This document shows positions 17,189 through 30,578 of a stretch of 64,000 nt of DNA, piece by piece. The first letter of the stretch is position 1; each line of letters starts with the position of its first letter. The stretch is from Capitella teleta (lineage: Eukaryota > Annelida > Polychaeta > Capitellidae): the NCBI GenBank assembly GCA_000328365.1, contig KB301364.1, positions 138,030-202,029 of the forward strand, given 5' to 3'. A program made the translations under genes and the position numbers. The notes under the pieces were generated by a model that had not been told where the DNA came from, made no database searches, and saw nothing but the letters and a program-made list of their open reading frames with translations.

Positions 17189-17539
17189 ACATGTAGGCTG
17201 TTTTCAAACGCAGTGACCAGCAGCACAACCGATGATAGTCAATTTACTCACCCCCTTTTGCCTGCGCACCTCGTTTACTTCTTCACTGATGTATGCCCAT
17301 ACAGAAACAAGATGCAGATAAAAAAACCAAGGCAATAAATAGGCCGAGCTGCGAATATCGATCGCTGAATGCATGCGAGCAATGCTCATAACGCACTAAG
17401 CTATGGGGTGCGTTATGTTTGTGCGCGGAAGTCGCGGATCATTCACAGGCGATTCAGTGGTCCCTATACTACATGTATATTACCAATGCATGGCAAATGA
17501 CGGTTTTGAGCGCTTCAGTCCATGGAACCATTAGTAGTC

Positions 17540-17546
17540 TATATAA
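17540..17546 (+). promoter_or_regulatory. Candidate TATA box
   Basis: TATATAA 89 bp before the ATG of the candidate first exon that follows. TATA-like strings are common in DNA this AT-rich, so this is weak. Confidence 0.25.
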
Positions 17547-17628
17547 CACGCAGTGGGGCCGTAACGTGCCGTTTATTCGTTGATTCACCAGGAAATCAAC
17601 CAAAGTAGAGGCAGACTCGGTCGACTCG

Positions 17629-17677
17629 ATGGCGCACAAGGCAACAGAGGCAGAGACAGATGCCCAAGAGGCATACT
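17629..17677 (+). CDS. Possible first coding exon of an unidentified gene
   Basis: An ATG opens 16 codons (MAHKATEAETDAQEAY) and runs into a strong donor, T|GTAAGT, in phase 1, 83 bp downstream of a TATA box. The translated start is acidic and hydrophilic. I found no matching downstream exon: the nearest good acceptors (17952 and 18491 areas) give immediate or early stops. The base at -3 is not a favoured Kozak base. It may be chance. Confidence 0.22.
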
Positions 17678-17849
17678 GTAAGTAATTTCACATAGCCATG
17701 TACCATCGGCCAACCTTTGAATTTTATAATCGTATAACAGTACCAAAAGATTATATTATAAAATATTTGGCATATTATAAGATCTTTGTGAAATTTTGTC
17801 AATGACTAAGATCCTGAATGTCTCAAGACGAATCGAGACTCCATCAATT

Positions 17850-17942
17850 ACACAAATACCCTCACACGCGCATATCCCGTACGCATCCTCCCTCACACAC
17901 CCTCACCCATCATCGCACACCCTCACACACACCCTCACACAA
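17850..17942 (+). repeat. CCCTCACACAC-type minisatellite
   Basis: Imperfect tandem array of CCCTCACACAC-like units giving low-complexity His/Thr/Pro/Ser frames. Confidence 0.8.
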
Positions 17943-20182
17943 AATCAGAGGACCCCAGAAGACGAAGATAACCCGTCCAATGTACGTGACACTCCATAAA
18001 ATTGAAAGGTGCCCTAAACACTCACTTATAGCTGCCAAACTTCCCCGCGCCAGATGAGAATTCAATTCCTCTGAGACATGCACGCAACCAGTCAATTGAG
18101 ATTGCATAATCGAGCGTGCGACCACCGATTGGGCCAACAACAGCAATCAACGGAAAGCAGTAAGTTATGCAGACTGTTGCAAATAGTTGAATCATTAAAT
18201 GACGTAACTTTTAATTGGCTTGCGCTGCATTTATTTGTATGCCGATATAGTCACTGAAATGGTTTTCTGGTGTTTTCTGTGAATGCTGCCAACCACAGGT
18301 TACTTCATTTGTAATTTAATTGTCAATATATTTGTGATTGGCATTGCACGTTGCATCGTCAGCAAAAGGATATAAAGATACTAGTGACTACAAATTCATT
18401 TCTCAGATATCAGAAATCACTAATGACAGATCAGAAAGAACTAATGACAAACTGCGTGATATGAATAATGACAATTTTCTTTTAAATTCAGGTCTCCGTC
18501 GTCCATTAGGCTGACCCCTTCGGTATCATCTTGCAACTTCGCTAAGGTATCAGCAATTATCAGAGTCCTCATATTATCAGTCTTGAAAACTCCTGCCTCC
18601 CAAGGCCCAACAGGTCCGACTATGTACAACCTCACATGGTTGAAAGGCGAAAATCCGCTCGGATACGGTTACGGGGCTCGGATACGGTTCGGTCTCGATC
18701 ATTGGCCTCCTGGGCGAAACCTATAAGCGGCCAGTACTCCCGATATAGAATACTGAGCGTTATGATTCTATTTTTAGATGGAATATGAATCAAAAGTACG
18801 ATTATTTTCAGTTTAAGTACAACTTATTTAACTTCAACACCGCGACATGTACGCTTTTCGTAATTTAATGATTTCAGGAAACGAATGAAACGCTGGCTTT
18901 TTTGAGGGGTTGCTAATTCATTACTCACTATTACAATCTGCAAGTTACAGGACCCCTGTATATGGAGTGAGAAAAATCATTATATTTCTCACTCAGTGAT
19001 CCCGATTTTGTTTATTTTTCATACGTTTTGGTGCCGTAATTATAAATCCTGCGTGTTCCACATCAAAACCCTCAAATTCAATAACATATTGTTGATTTTG
19101 GTGCTTCTTTTCATTATAACTCTTATTTATTTACATTAATCGTTATTTTGATTTATGTTCCTTTTGAAATAAGAATCATAACGCTGAGTCTTCTAAGGTC
19201 CGAGCATGGCCACCTTTAACTTTCGTACAAGGGAGTGATTAATTCATTATGTAACCGAGGATTCAAGATAATCATCGGTTACATATTGTGGAACTAGGTT
19301 TTGCGATTCTCTTCTCTATGTTGTTGGTTCCCCTTGGGCGTATTTGATACCCGTTCTTGATTATAGAACTACAATTTCTTTCTTTTTTTTAAAGTCGATG
19401 CGTCCATCTGATTACAAACAATGAACGAGATTGTAATATTCTTCTTTAGTGAAGATACTTCTTTGTATCCTTATCAATCAACGAGTAAATTCGCCTAAAT
19501 TATGGATCAAAATGGGCCTGATATCCAATTGTGAGAGATTCGAAAACCAGTTTTTTTTCCAGGTTTATTCAATTAGGTAATGTGGAAGTGATACAACAGA
19601 AAGGAGGTGTTCCCTCAAAATTCAATCCTTTATCAGGAATATGAATTATCTCCACCGAAACACCCCTCTTTCCTCCTCAGTCATTCCTGCCAAAGCCAGT
19701 TAAACTCCAGTAGTAGGCAGTTATTGTAATCCCCCCACGCCATGCGTGTATATAATTATTTCTATAGACCATAACAAAGGTATAGGACTAAGCCAGTATT
19801 GTAGTTACTTGCAATAAAACCTTGAGCGGTCCTCATACCGGTTAGCCTCACCCGCCTGCAATTGTTCCTTGGTGTCTCCATTATGCGTTTCACTATTCGC
19901 TCTGTATGTCCCATCTCGCTAATTGACTCAGTCGCCGAAGGAACCAAGCGAATGCAATATGCATGAATTGGGCGCATCCGCTGCATCCCGCGGACATCAA
20001 GAGCCTTTGTTGTGTGGTCAGAAGCGCATGCATGCCACGGCATAGGTTGTAAAAAACTTACAATAGAGCATTATTTTTTGGACTGCTTACGCTGTTTAAT
20101 ATTCATCCTCTTTTTATAATTACATGGTGATTGCTTGCATGGTTAAAGCCAGCCACTCATTGTCGCTGCAGCAACGATTCGA

Positions 20183-20256
20183 GCTGAAAGATGACCCAAT
20201 CAACATGAATTGTCTACAGGAGAACTTTAATAATGGTGATTGGGTCATCTTCCAGC
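20183..20256. repeat. Inverted repeat abutting the assembly gap
   Basis: Arms 20183-20202 and 20237-20256 pair at 19 of 20 positions around a 34-nt loop, and the second arm ends exactly where the Ns begin. It may be a real hairpin or a local misassembly that turned back on itself. Confidence 0.7.
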
Positions 20257-20306
20257 NNNNNNNNNNNNNNNNNNNNNNNNNNNNNNNNNNNNNNNNNNNN
20301 NNNNNN
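20257..20306. other. Assembly gap (50 N)
   Basis: Run of exactly 50 Ns, a conventional placeholder, so the true size is unknown. Confidence 0.99.
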
Positions 20307-23300
20307 ATAAGACATACACGTTGTTCAATATACACGCGTATATTACACATATATAATAATCACATAATGTAATACTTACATAAATATACAATGCATAAAT
20401 AGACATATCTCCAGCGACTAACAAATGAAGATACAGGATTCATTTCAATCACCATTATTAAAGTAATTATAATATCAATGATATACATGAGCAGTCTATT
20501 TTCTTTGTGAGGTCAACGGCACTGTACGTCCCTTCGAGTGACGAGAAAACCCAAATGCGACCAATTGCATAACCAAAGAAACGCGCCTCTTTGGTTATGC
20601 CACATTCGCGGTATACATTGGAAAGACACGAATGTTCGTGTGTACTTTGTTAAACCACTTGTGCACATGTTTCTGAAATTTCCAAGAAACCAAAGGAAAA
20701 TAACTTGTTTAATAGAGGAACAATCGGCAAAGGGTCAAAATCAGAATGTTAGGACTGTGTGGTCACATAATACATCATTTTTTTGCGGGTATTGGTCTGT
20801 CGCATATTCAGTAAAAATGACTGTCTTGAATCAGCTCTACCTCTGAGCTCGCCTGATTTGTAAGTTCTGTCGATTTGCTGTTACTCTTAGGCATCCAGAA
20901 CCCGGTCAATCTATGGAAGATTTAGTTTCTTATGTCAGTAACACATATGTTGTGTGCTATCCGATTTGACGGTTTGTGACCCTTGAATCAACTCCACGCA
21001 CCAAAAAGCATCTGGATTGTACCCTTCAGGAAGCCGTCAACCTTCCCAGAGTAAACCAATTTGAGAAGTCTGAATGCGTTCGTGTAAAATATTCGTTGAA
21101 GTATCATTCCAGTCAATTTCATTCCTATGACAAAAAGTCTATCAAAGTCATCTTGTCATAGGAGTACACGTAAGAATGTTTACCAGAATTCATGGATTAG
21201 CAGCGCAAGAAAATCAATTCTAAATCACGAATGGTAGGAAAAGGAAGATAAGAGATTTGCACACTGTGTAGAATATACTTTTAGTCCAAAACATGGATTG
21301 ACTGCTTATTAAGCCATTTAAAGATGGGCACATTTCTTTTTGCATCTAAGTATATAGTTTGTACTAAAATATTCTTAGTTGGGATTTCTAAGTGTCTTCG
21401 TTTTCAACGGTTTTCAATTTAATTTTGAAATTTCAATCGTTGAATTGTCAAAGTTATTGAATGTCCAAAAATTCCGAAGAACGTTTCATAAAAATATAAG
21501 CAATTCTAATATTCCAATTTCTAACAAGCAAACTTTAGATGTACGTGTACGTTATAACCTTACAATCATATTATGTAAGTCATTAGTGTGAGGTAAATAA
21601 TGATGGGCCGTTGTTCCAAAGCGAATCCATTCAACTCATGACTGCAGCACAAAGCTTCCAGTCTTACCCTTTACCCTTACAGCGTTTACTACCATATGAC
21701 ATGCGCCTAGGCTGATTAAAACTGCAAGGTAATGACGCTGTCTTATCGGGAAGATAATATAATTTCCTTTCCCTCGTAAATGTCATGCTGTTTTTCCTTC
21801 CTTGCCTGAAAATGCCAAAATCATGTCAGGCTGAGATTTGCACACAGACGGAGGATTGCGACGAAATACCACTCATGGAACGGCTAAGCCGGGTTCCCCT
21901 CAATTTGACACGCACCAAGTGGTGTGTTTAATGCAGAAATCAAAGAGAGAAACGTCCACGAACGGAATGTCAACATTCTGGAATTTTAAACATCGAGCCG
22001 CCAAGTTAATTTGATGGTGTATGATTATGCTTAGGTAAAAAGCCTTTTCATTTTGGGATAAAAATATTGAGAAAATAGCATGGTCTTGTTCTTGCAGTAG
22101 CACATCTTGTAATCGAGGTTGATTTAGTGGTTTAAGAGGTCATCGGTGACAACGAGTAAAGCTTTTGTATTTATATACCCTGTCACAAGTGTCGTGATCA
22201 TGAGGCACAATCAATAATGACATAAGGTGCCAAGTATACAAGTCAGTGCAAGTATACCCGGCTGCAATACGACGATTCTCTCCGAGAAAGAGACATCCAT
22301 AAAGATTGAAATGCACGAATATCTTCAATAATTTGCAATCGTCTCTCTTCATTCCAGTTCATTCCATTTCATTGTGCATTCTCAATTGCTCATTCGCAGG
22401 AACCCTGTCGCGAGCACTACAAGTATCTCCCAGTCTTTTTTAGTCAGGTTCAGGCCGTTCAGTCACCTAGCTAAGCTCCAATCCAAATGAAAGGCGGAAA
22501 ATCTGCATCTGTCTCCTGTGTCTGTGCTGCTCCAACCGCCAGCTTAGCATGATCAGCCACGTCATATTGCAAGTGAAGGCGCCAGGCCGACGCTACCGGG
22601 TGTCAAGTAAGGGTGTCCGCCTGTTGCATTCATTCGTGCCCAGAGCAGCCTTGCGACCGCAACCAAAATCTCAGCGATCGGTGCAATCTGAAATTCTTCA
22701 TAAGGTAACGGCAACTTATTGTGTGTTCTACTCATCTTTAACGTCACATTGCATTAATTGATTTCGGAGTTTGTTTATCGAAGTATATTTTAATTTCACT
22801 TTTAACTTGGATCCTTTTTCAATCCTCCTTTTTTTTCTTATGAAATTATTTACTAGTACATGTATTCATAAAATATGCAATGCTGGCATGCACAGTGAAT
22901 GAGCGGAGCTCCCTTTTTACCTGTGTATCTTCAGTTTTAATTGGGTTGGTTCCACTAACGTGAATAACGATGAGCTTTATGGCCGAATTCTAGTTGGCTG
23001 AGTAAGTGTGTTTTATTTGTTGAAGAGTGTAAGATCAAAGAAATCAAGCGGTCCAGTTGTTTCCCATCAAAACCTTTTGATTGTTAAGTCTTTGCCAGTT
23101 TTGACCACTGTTCTCGTGCAAAAGAAATCCGCCTTAAAATAGTTGCAATATTCTATCAAAGAGAAGAAATGTGTTTACAACCAATAAAAGTATTTTTGCG
23201 TTTTGCGTTTTCCGTGTGTCCCTTTATCATTGTATAGAGCTACCTATTCGTACTTAAACAGATAATGTTTCATAAAATTACGTTGCATACAATGTGTAAG

Positions 23301-24538
23301 CTGTCAAATATACATCCTGAACCTTAATAATCACGGACAATGAACACCCATTTTTCATCAGTGTGGCAGTACATGAACATGTCTTGTTCATTCAAAATCG
23401 TAGCTATTGACGTATGATACACAAAAGAGGTACGACGTCAAGACATTATACATTAGTCAATTTTGTGTTCACGATATTCACTGATTTCACCAAATTCTGG
23501 TCTCTTATACATTAGTCTCCGATCTTCACAGCTTGCTGAGGCATACTGACGTTAATTATTATCTGATTGTTAAAGTACAAGCACGTCAATGCCATCAACC
23601 ATGTGCATAGCGCATATAATGTTGGCAGGAAAAGGTTTGGTCGAGGACATTGCAATTTTGAAACCATTCGCCAAGATTGTGTCCTTTGAGAAACTCCGTG
23701 TTGTCAACCCGTTATATGTAGTGGTATCAAAATGTGGATGTGAAATAAGTCGGGAACAAAACTGAACACGAACAACAATAACAAGCTTATCAAGAAAATC
23801 AACTTCTCCTGTGTAGCCTCTCTGGGCGTCGAGGCCTTTCCTGACTTGATCACACACCCTGCCCCTACCTTACCCTACCTTACCATACCCTACCCTCTCC
23901 CTTTCACGAACACGCACTACGGGTGTTTACATTCGTTCTCATTTGATACTCCACTTCTCCATCTTGAATGCACGAATGATGCACAAATGGTGCACGAATG
24001 ATGCACTTATATGAGACAAATCATTGAGATATACATGTACACCTCACGACACAATCATTACGATGACGCATGACTCAATGATCCCACTGCGATCCTCGTA
24101 AAGTTCAAGTAGATTGGATCTGCGAGCGCAATTACGTCCTTGAGAAAATAATTATTATACAATTATTATGTGTAACATCGGACACTTCATTTACCAAAGG
24201 TACTCCATTTAGGCCTAAATGGAGTATCATTTGTGTAGGGCTATCGTAGGAAATTGATACGATGTGATCTCACGACACTATAATGTGAATTACGTAACAG
24301 TCAGAGGACATTGGTGTTTGCACAAAAGTAAATATTGTACGTGAGTTCTCCCGGAACCATGAGCCTTGTTGACCTAACCCGAATCAAAGCAGTCTTATAC
24401 TCGCGAAATGTGTTTGTCTTCTGAATAATTGACCAGGCCAAGTTCCATGAAAGAAAACTAGGGTCTTCTTGTTATTGCATGCACTCGGCTTCATATAAAT
24501 CATTTATGGTGAGGTCCTTGAGTCGACAAGTCAATAAT

Positions 24539-24540
<2 letters not shown>

Positions 24541-24568
<28 letters not shown>
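24541..24568. repeat. Poly(T) tract
   Basis: 28-bp T run. It produces a Phe run on one strand and a Lys run on the other; no gene there. Confidence 0.95.
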
Positions 24569-24571
<3 letters not shown>

Positions 24572-27500
24572 AACATATACGATTCCATGATGTGGGGCTT
24601 TCGATTGCAAGTGATGAAAATAATGAAAATAAGAACTGACGCTCTAAAAAACCTTTTGTGGACCCAATGCTTATGCATAACTATTATGGCCTCTATTATT
24701 AATTAGGGCGTGAGTGTAAAAATATAAAATGAAAGTATAAATAAAATAAAAATAGTATGATAAAATCAAAAACCGCTGATTAAGATGCACTAAAAAGTAT
24801 TTGCGACTGAGCAATAGTGCCAGCATTCTTGAGAAAATGTTCCTGTAATATACATCTTAATAAACAAAAAGTATGCGTTGGCCGGCTCAGGAGCATTTGT
24901 GGCTTAGTTGAGTGATAATCGTGACTGCGTTTCCATTATGTCGTGTCCAAGGGATCTGAAAAGGACCTCTGTTAAATGAACACGAAACACATGCACACAA
25001 AAGACGGAACACCTTGAGGTCAGGTATCGAGTTGCACCACTTGATCCGACCATCACGACGTCCCCTTGGGTTTAGCCGAAAACATTCACATCTATTGAGA
25101 TTGAGCTGATTGCTTGCAAATGAGATACAGCAGCGGGTTGTTGCGTTGATCAACGTCGTCTATCTTCTACGTGGACCGCAGACCGATGACATGCAGCAGT
25201 AGCAGCAGCTTGCAGGCGTGAATGCGCCTACGGATTCAGACAGGAATTATTTCTACATTTCAATTTCGTGACAAGTTCCATCTTTCTTGGGCAGCATAGA
25301 GACCCACTGCATGGTATAATTCCCTTAGTAATGATTCATTTCTTGGCTGCATGTGATTCTCGCTGCTTGGTGTAACCAGAAGACACTCTATGAGCGGTAT
25401 ATTTTACACGTAGTCTGGAGATTACCAGTCTTCACTTTGTGTGAATGCACGTACATCAGTATGCAGAGCTATATCCTTGCTAAGTGGATCATAACCCGTG
25501 GGAACTACCTTATTAATTATGCATAAATCCCATTGCAATCAAATTGCGACACAATGTATATCCCATTAAAGTAATTCCATCCATGCTCTTTGCTGGTCTA
25601 TTGGCCATGAACACTGCCCGGCGCAACAAACTAACCAAAACCGTTTTATATTGATCATAACACGAAATGAGAATCTGCCTTGGTAACAATCTGATCTGCA
25701 TTTACAAGTTCGGATTCGTGGTATGCGCTCATACTTTTCGGTTTTGGGATATCCAGGTTTAAGCGTATAGATTACGTGAAAGGCCAGATAATTAATAAAT
25801 ATTCCCTACGGATGGCAAGTATTAAATAAGGCCTTGAGACTGGACACCGCCATGGATACCATAACAGCCTCTATCAACCCTCTTCAAACATTAATATATT
25901 CCATCTGTAAGTATGATTGGCACTATGTTATAATGTCACTACCTGAAAATATGCACTGTACACTGTCAGTAGTAGCATTCATTCAGTAGTAAGGGCATAG
26001 TATAGTGACATCGCGGGAGGCACACAAAAAAAGGTGTTTGTCGAGGGAAACGGATAATTAGTGCCCTGTATCCGGAGTGGACGTGCAATAAGCAGAGGGT
26101 CCGTCCTCTGCAGCCATGCATTGCAAAAGCTGTTAGCCACACCAAATAGGCCACTTGTTGTTTTTTATGTTTCCCAGAGGATGCACAAAGGAAAAGGTTA
26201 TGGCAAAAGGGGAACTGAGCATAGCTAAAGAAAAGAGGAAGACATAAACGCTCATTTTGACATCTTGAAACCCCTTAAATGCAGGGTAGATTTAGTAGAT
26301 TTTAGTGAGATATTACATAATTAATATAGAGTCAAGGTTAGGTCAGCCCATTATCTGTTCTATCGCTCCATCGCTCCATCGCTCTCTCTCTCTATTTCTC
26401 TCTTAAATTCACCGTCTCGCCCACCGGATCATAGAGTGTGATAACCATCGTTTCTACAATTGGATTTAGGACTCTTGCAGAGGTGATCATCACTGGATCA
26501 TTTCCAAGAAGGGCCGAGGGTTCCCTGAAGGCGGGTGCATACATCAGTCTGTCGCTTCTGTTTTGTGTGATTTTCTTCTCGCGGAGAAGCGCAGACCGCA
26601 AGTGGCACCAATCATGAACCTTAAGACAGATGAAGTGTTAGTACATGTATTGTGCATCGTACATTACAATGTTCAAAGTAGTCGGCCAGACAAGCATCTC
26701 GACCTTAAAAAAAAAAAATTCTGCTTTGAAGGCAGCGATGGGTGCATACATGAATGGCACTTACCATCACACAAATAATTGCTCTGATCTATCAAATATA
26801 CGCAATTAAAATCAACACAACAGGGACCATTCTTCTACAGCTAGAGCCAATAAAACTAAACAAGTGAAAGCTTTGAAACTAAGTCCAGCCAATGTAAGTC
26901 TTGTCTTGTTCAATGATGCTTCCGGCCTTTGCAATCAAGAAGGCTTTGTGCCGACTGTTAACGACGGGGTATTCACTTGATGGCGCCTTTTATGCACGGA
27001 AGGGTGAATAAAGACCTGTTGCGGAAACGGCCAGAACATCGCCGGACGGTGGGCGTACGAACCAAGGTGTCTTAGGTGTGCTATGAGTCTTAGAAGGCAG
27101 CTGCTTCGATCCACGCTGACCTTCTTTAAAATTTTCACATTATTATATATCTTACAAGATAAAAATGGGAGACATCATCGTAAACTGCGATATCGATGTT
27201 AGTATAGAACATTTCGTGAGCAAAATATATAATGATACTAGCTGATAATTTAGCTGCAGCACTCCGCAGTGTAAAGACTATACATTGCTTACTTGGTCTT
27301 ATGCAGATCATGTAGAGGCTGTCTCGTATACAACATGTAGCCCAATATAAGATTATGTAAGAGAAGCTGCATCTCCAGTGTAACTTTAGCAGCCAGGGTT
27401 TATGGCTTCTACACAGGCCTGCATAATTATACTGGAAGGCTTCTTAATACAATTGCCCAGATATGAAGGAAGCCTAACAACCTTATGTCAAAGGAAAGAT

Positions 27501-30500
27501 ATACCATTGTATCAGCTGCTGCCGAATGACTGTGTTCTTACAAATGGCTTTCGGCAACGACGTTATTCACGACACTCTACGTCATTAACGTTAAACGATA
27601 GGAAACGGTGACATGCACGTGCGAGGGTACACACGCAAGAAGGGAATGGGCTTCAGAGGTTATGTTCATGGTAAATATAATTCACACAAAGTAAACATTG
27701 AGAGTTGAAACTGGCGTTTGTGCATTCATTGGGTTTCAGCGTAAATCCACGCATCAATGGTGAGCATCAATCTGACCTGTCATCGAGTTTTCAGTGTCAG
27801 CAGCTTAAATCATTCAGCAATCAGGTGGTCTCTTTGTGTGCTCTTTTTAATCAATATTCCTCTTCGCGATTCAAGCCTTTGTTGAGGATTTCACATAAAA
27901 CCCCAGAGGCTTTCGCGTATAATGAATCGAAGCATTGTTCTTCGCTGAATTCCTTTCGCACAATGATCAGTGGTCTTAAAATGTGCTTTAGCTGTACATG
28001 CAAGGAGGCTGTTGCTGTCCCAGGACTGTGGGCAGTGATGGCATAGCCAATACGTTGCTTAGCAGTGTTTCGCTTGTAAATGCCAAGAGGTAAGCCTTTG
28101 AAGCGGCCCCTTGAGGCGCCCCGTACGTATGCATAGGAGAGTGGAGGGACGATTAGCTGATGGCTTCACGGTAATCCCCCATAGAATGTTCGCCGCCATG
28201 TGACGCCTGCGTCCTGCCACAACACTGCAGCGTGCATTATGAGGGCGAGGCGTCCCTCGTGCGCATCCATGGATGGTGTGCCATAGCCAGCATTTATCGT
28301 CCTATTATCGCCCCTGCTGATCCATCAGTGCGATGGGGAAAGTCCTGCGGCGACCGCTTTCATGTGCAATAATACGTCCTCTTGATGGATAACCTGTTGG
28401 CCGCACGCGAGCCATCTCTCTTCCTTCTACTCTCCACGACTCTCCCTTTCCTCTCCCTGGGGTCATGATTCAAGCATTAGAGAAGTACTATCAAATGACC
28501 CATGTATTGCGCATGGGTTTCCATAATATTTCAAGCGTCCGTTTTCGATGGCTTGCTTCTTTTAATAATCATAACGTTGTTTTGTCCCGTTATGATTCAG
28601 CGATGACTCGAAATTTGCCGTTAGTTCAATGGTTCTTGAGCTGCTAACATTATGCAACCAATGATGCCTTGATATCAGTAATTATGTTATGTTAACTGAC
28701 GAAGCGAGTAGATAAGTCATCTCAGATGCCGAGTGGAATCGAGTTGGCTGAAATTCAGCTCCATTTAAACCACGATATTTATTCTTGTAAATAAGTATTA
28801 TCATTCATATGCGATGCCAACGTCAAAGTATCGCCTACAAGTATTTTTGTACATGTAGGGGTCGGTCGACACACGGTGAAACAGTGGGCAGTATACCTGG
28901 ACGCACGGCGGGGCGGTCCGCCCATTCGCTTCAATGGATTAGCCCATCCGATATATGATTGATCGAATCGTGCCTTGAAGATATCAATAATGAATAGTCA
29001 GTCACTCAGTACACGTATGGAATATACTCAAATTGCCTCAAATGTTCAACGGCCAAGGCTGTCGAGCAAGTTTTGAAATACATATAGATACTTTTCAATT
29101 ATGCTGTAAACCCTCGACCATATAATTATTATAGCATTATGCGCATAATTACACGTCGCGAATAATCATGAACCTGCTGGCTAAACCGAGAGCCCTAAAT
29201 CATTCTGATGAACTTATGTTATGATTGTAACATTGACAGTGTGAGCTTCCCATTTCATTAATAATCTAGTGCTTTATTCCCGAGCCTAGGTTATATTTAT
29301 TGAATGCATAATTTCGTGGAAACAAAAATGTTATTTGATAACAGTTCAGTTATATGAAAATACTTTGATATGCGCTGCATGTGAGTTCACCGTGAAAGTC
29401 AGCCATGCATTTTTAAGAATGATGCGCTGCATTGGCAAACGGCAGTTTCTCATAATGTCGCTGCGTCAACAAACAGAATTCCAGCCTCCCTCGCTGTGTA
29501 CGGAGATGGGCCGGATGCTCCGTGTAGTGGGTGTCAACACGCCTTGTGTGCTTAGAACGAGTCAACCGATCGCGATTGAACACTGCTCCCTTGGAGGGCC
29601 ACCGTCGATTGGCTGTCAATATCCCAGGCACACAAGTCGATCAATGAACACATCAATGTCACGCTTTTTACTGGCTTTTCCAGCAAAAACAACTTTTATC
29701 CGATTTGCCGATCGTGGAATAATCACAGAAAATAGCCAGAGAGACATTTCGGATAACCTTCATTAAAGCATGCGTCATGTACATACAACGATTTACACAC
29801 GTATAATGCATATATACTAGTAGATTGCGGAAGAATTCAACTCAGTCAGAGAATGAATAATTCAACACAGAACACGGTCGTGTGTGAAACATAAACCCGA
29901 GGCATATGGAAGTCGTTCAACGCAGCATGTTGCATTCACATGCCCATACCATCTTCGTAGCGTGTGGAGTGGTGAATTAACGAGCAGTGCGTCTATTGTG
30001 CAGGGCGATGAGCAAGAACTGGTCGACCATAAAGACAGCTGAGCGACGCCGTTCATCTGCGTTGCATGGCGCCTTTGCTGCAACTTCCATGCATGTGTCT
30101 TGGCCCCCATCCCAATTGCGACTGGTCGTTAAGAAACCCCTTGGCAATTCGCGTACGACGGCTTTCCCTTTGTTACTGTAGTTATCTGACAATGTATTGA
30201 CTCTTGGTAGGCTTCACTGCATACGTTATTCGTGCGCTATTTAGGGTAGGTGTATGCGTAGATTTAATGAACAAGAAGGGGGGAAAGCACAAATTGTGTT
30301 CTTTGGCCGTCATTCGAAAAGGCAAACGGCGCAAACGAAAACAACGTGTTATCACGACAAAGATTGGACGGTAATGGAGGGTAGCAAGAGCTGTCAGACG
30401 ACGATCAAGTTTGAGAACCCTTTTGGACCGCGAAAGAACACCATTAGCACCTGTAATTGCATTACTTACTTTTTAATAATGGTTTTCCATTTGAGAAATG

Positions 30501-30544
30501 ATGGTTGATGTTAAAGCACAACCCAGGAAATGGCAACATTGGAG

Positions 30545-30546
<2 letters not shown>

Positions 30547-30576
<30 letters not shown>
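30547..30576. repeat. Poly(T) tract
   Basis: 30-bp T run. No retroelement body was recognised beside it. Confidence 0.95.

Positions 30577-30578
<2 letters not shown>

Noticed and set aside
24472-24706. Poly-Lys / poly-Phe frames
   Set aside because: Created by a 28-bp homopolymer.
29335-29766. 143-codon plus-strand frame
   Set aside because: No domain, no splice partners, and overlapping frames of similar length on the other strand; likely chance.
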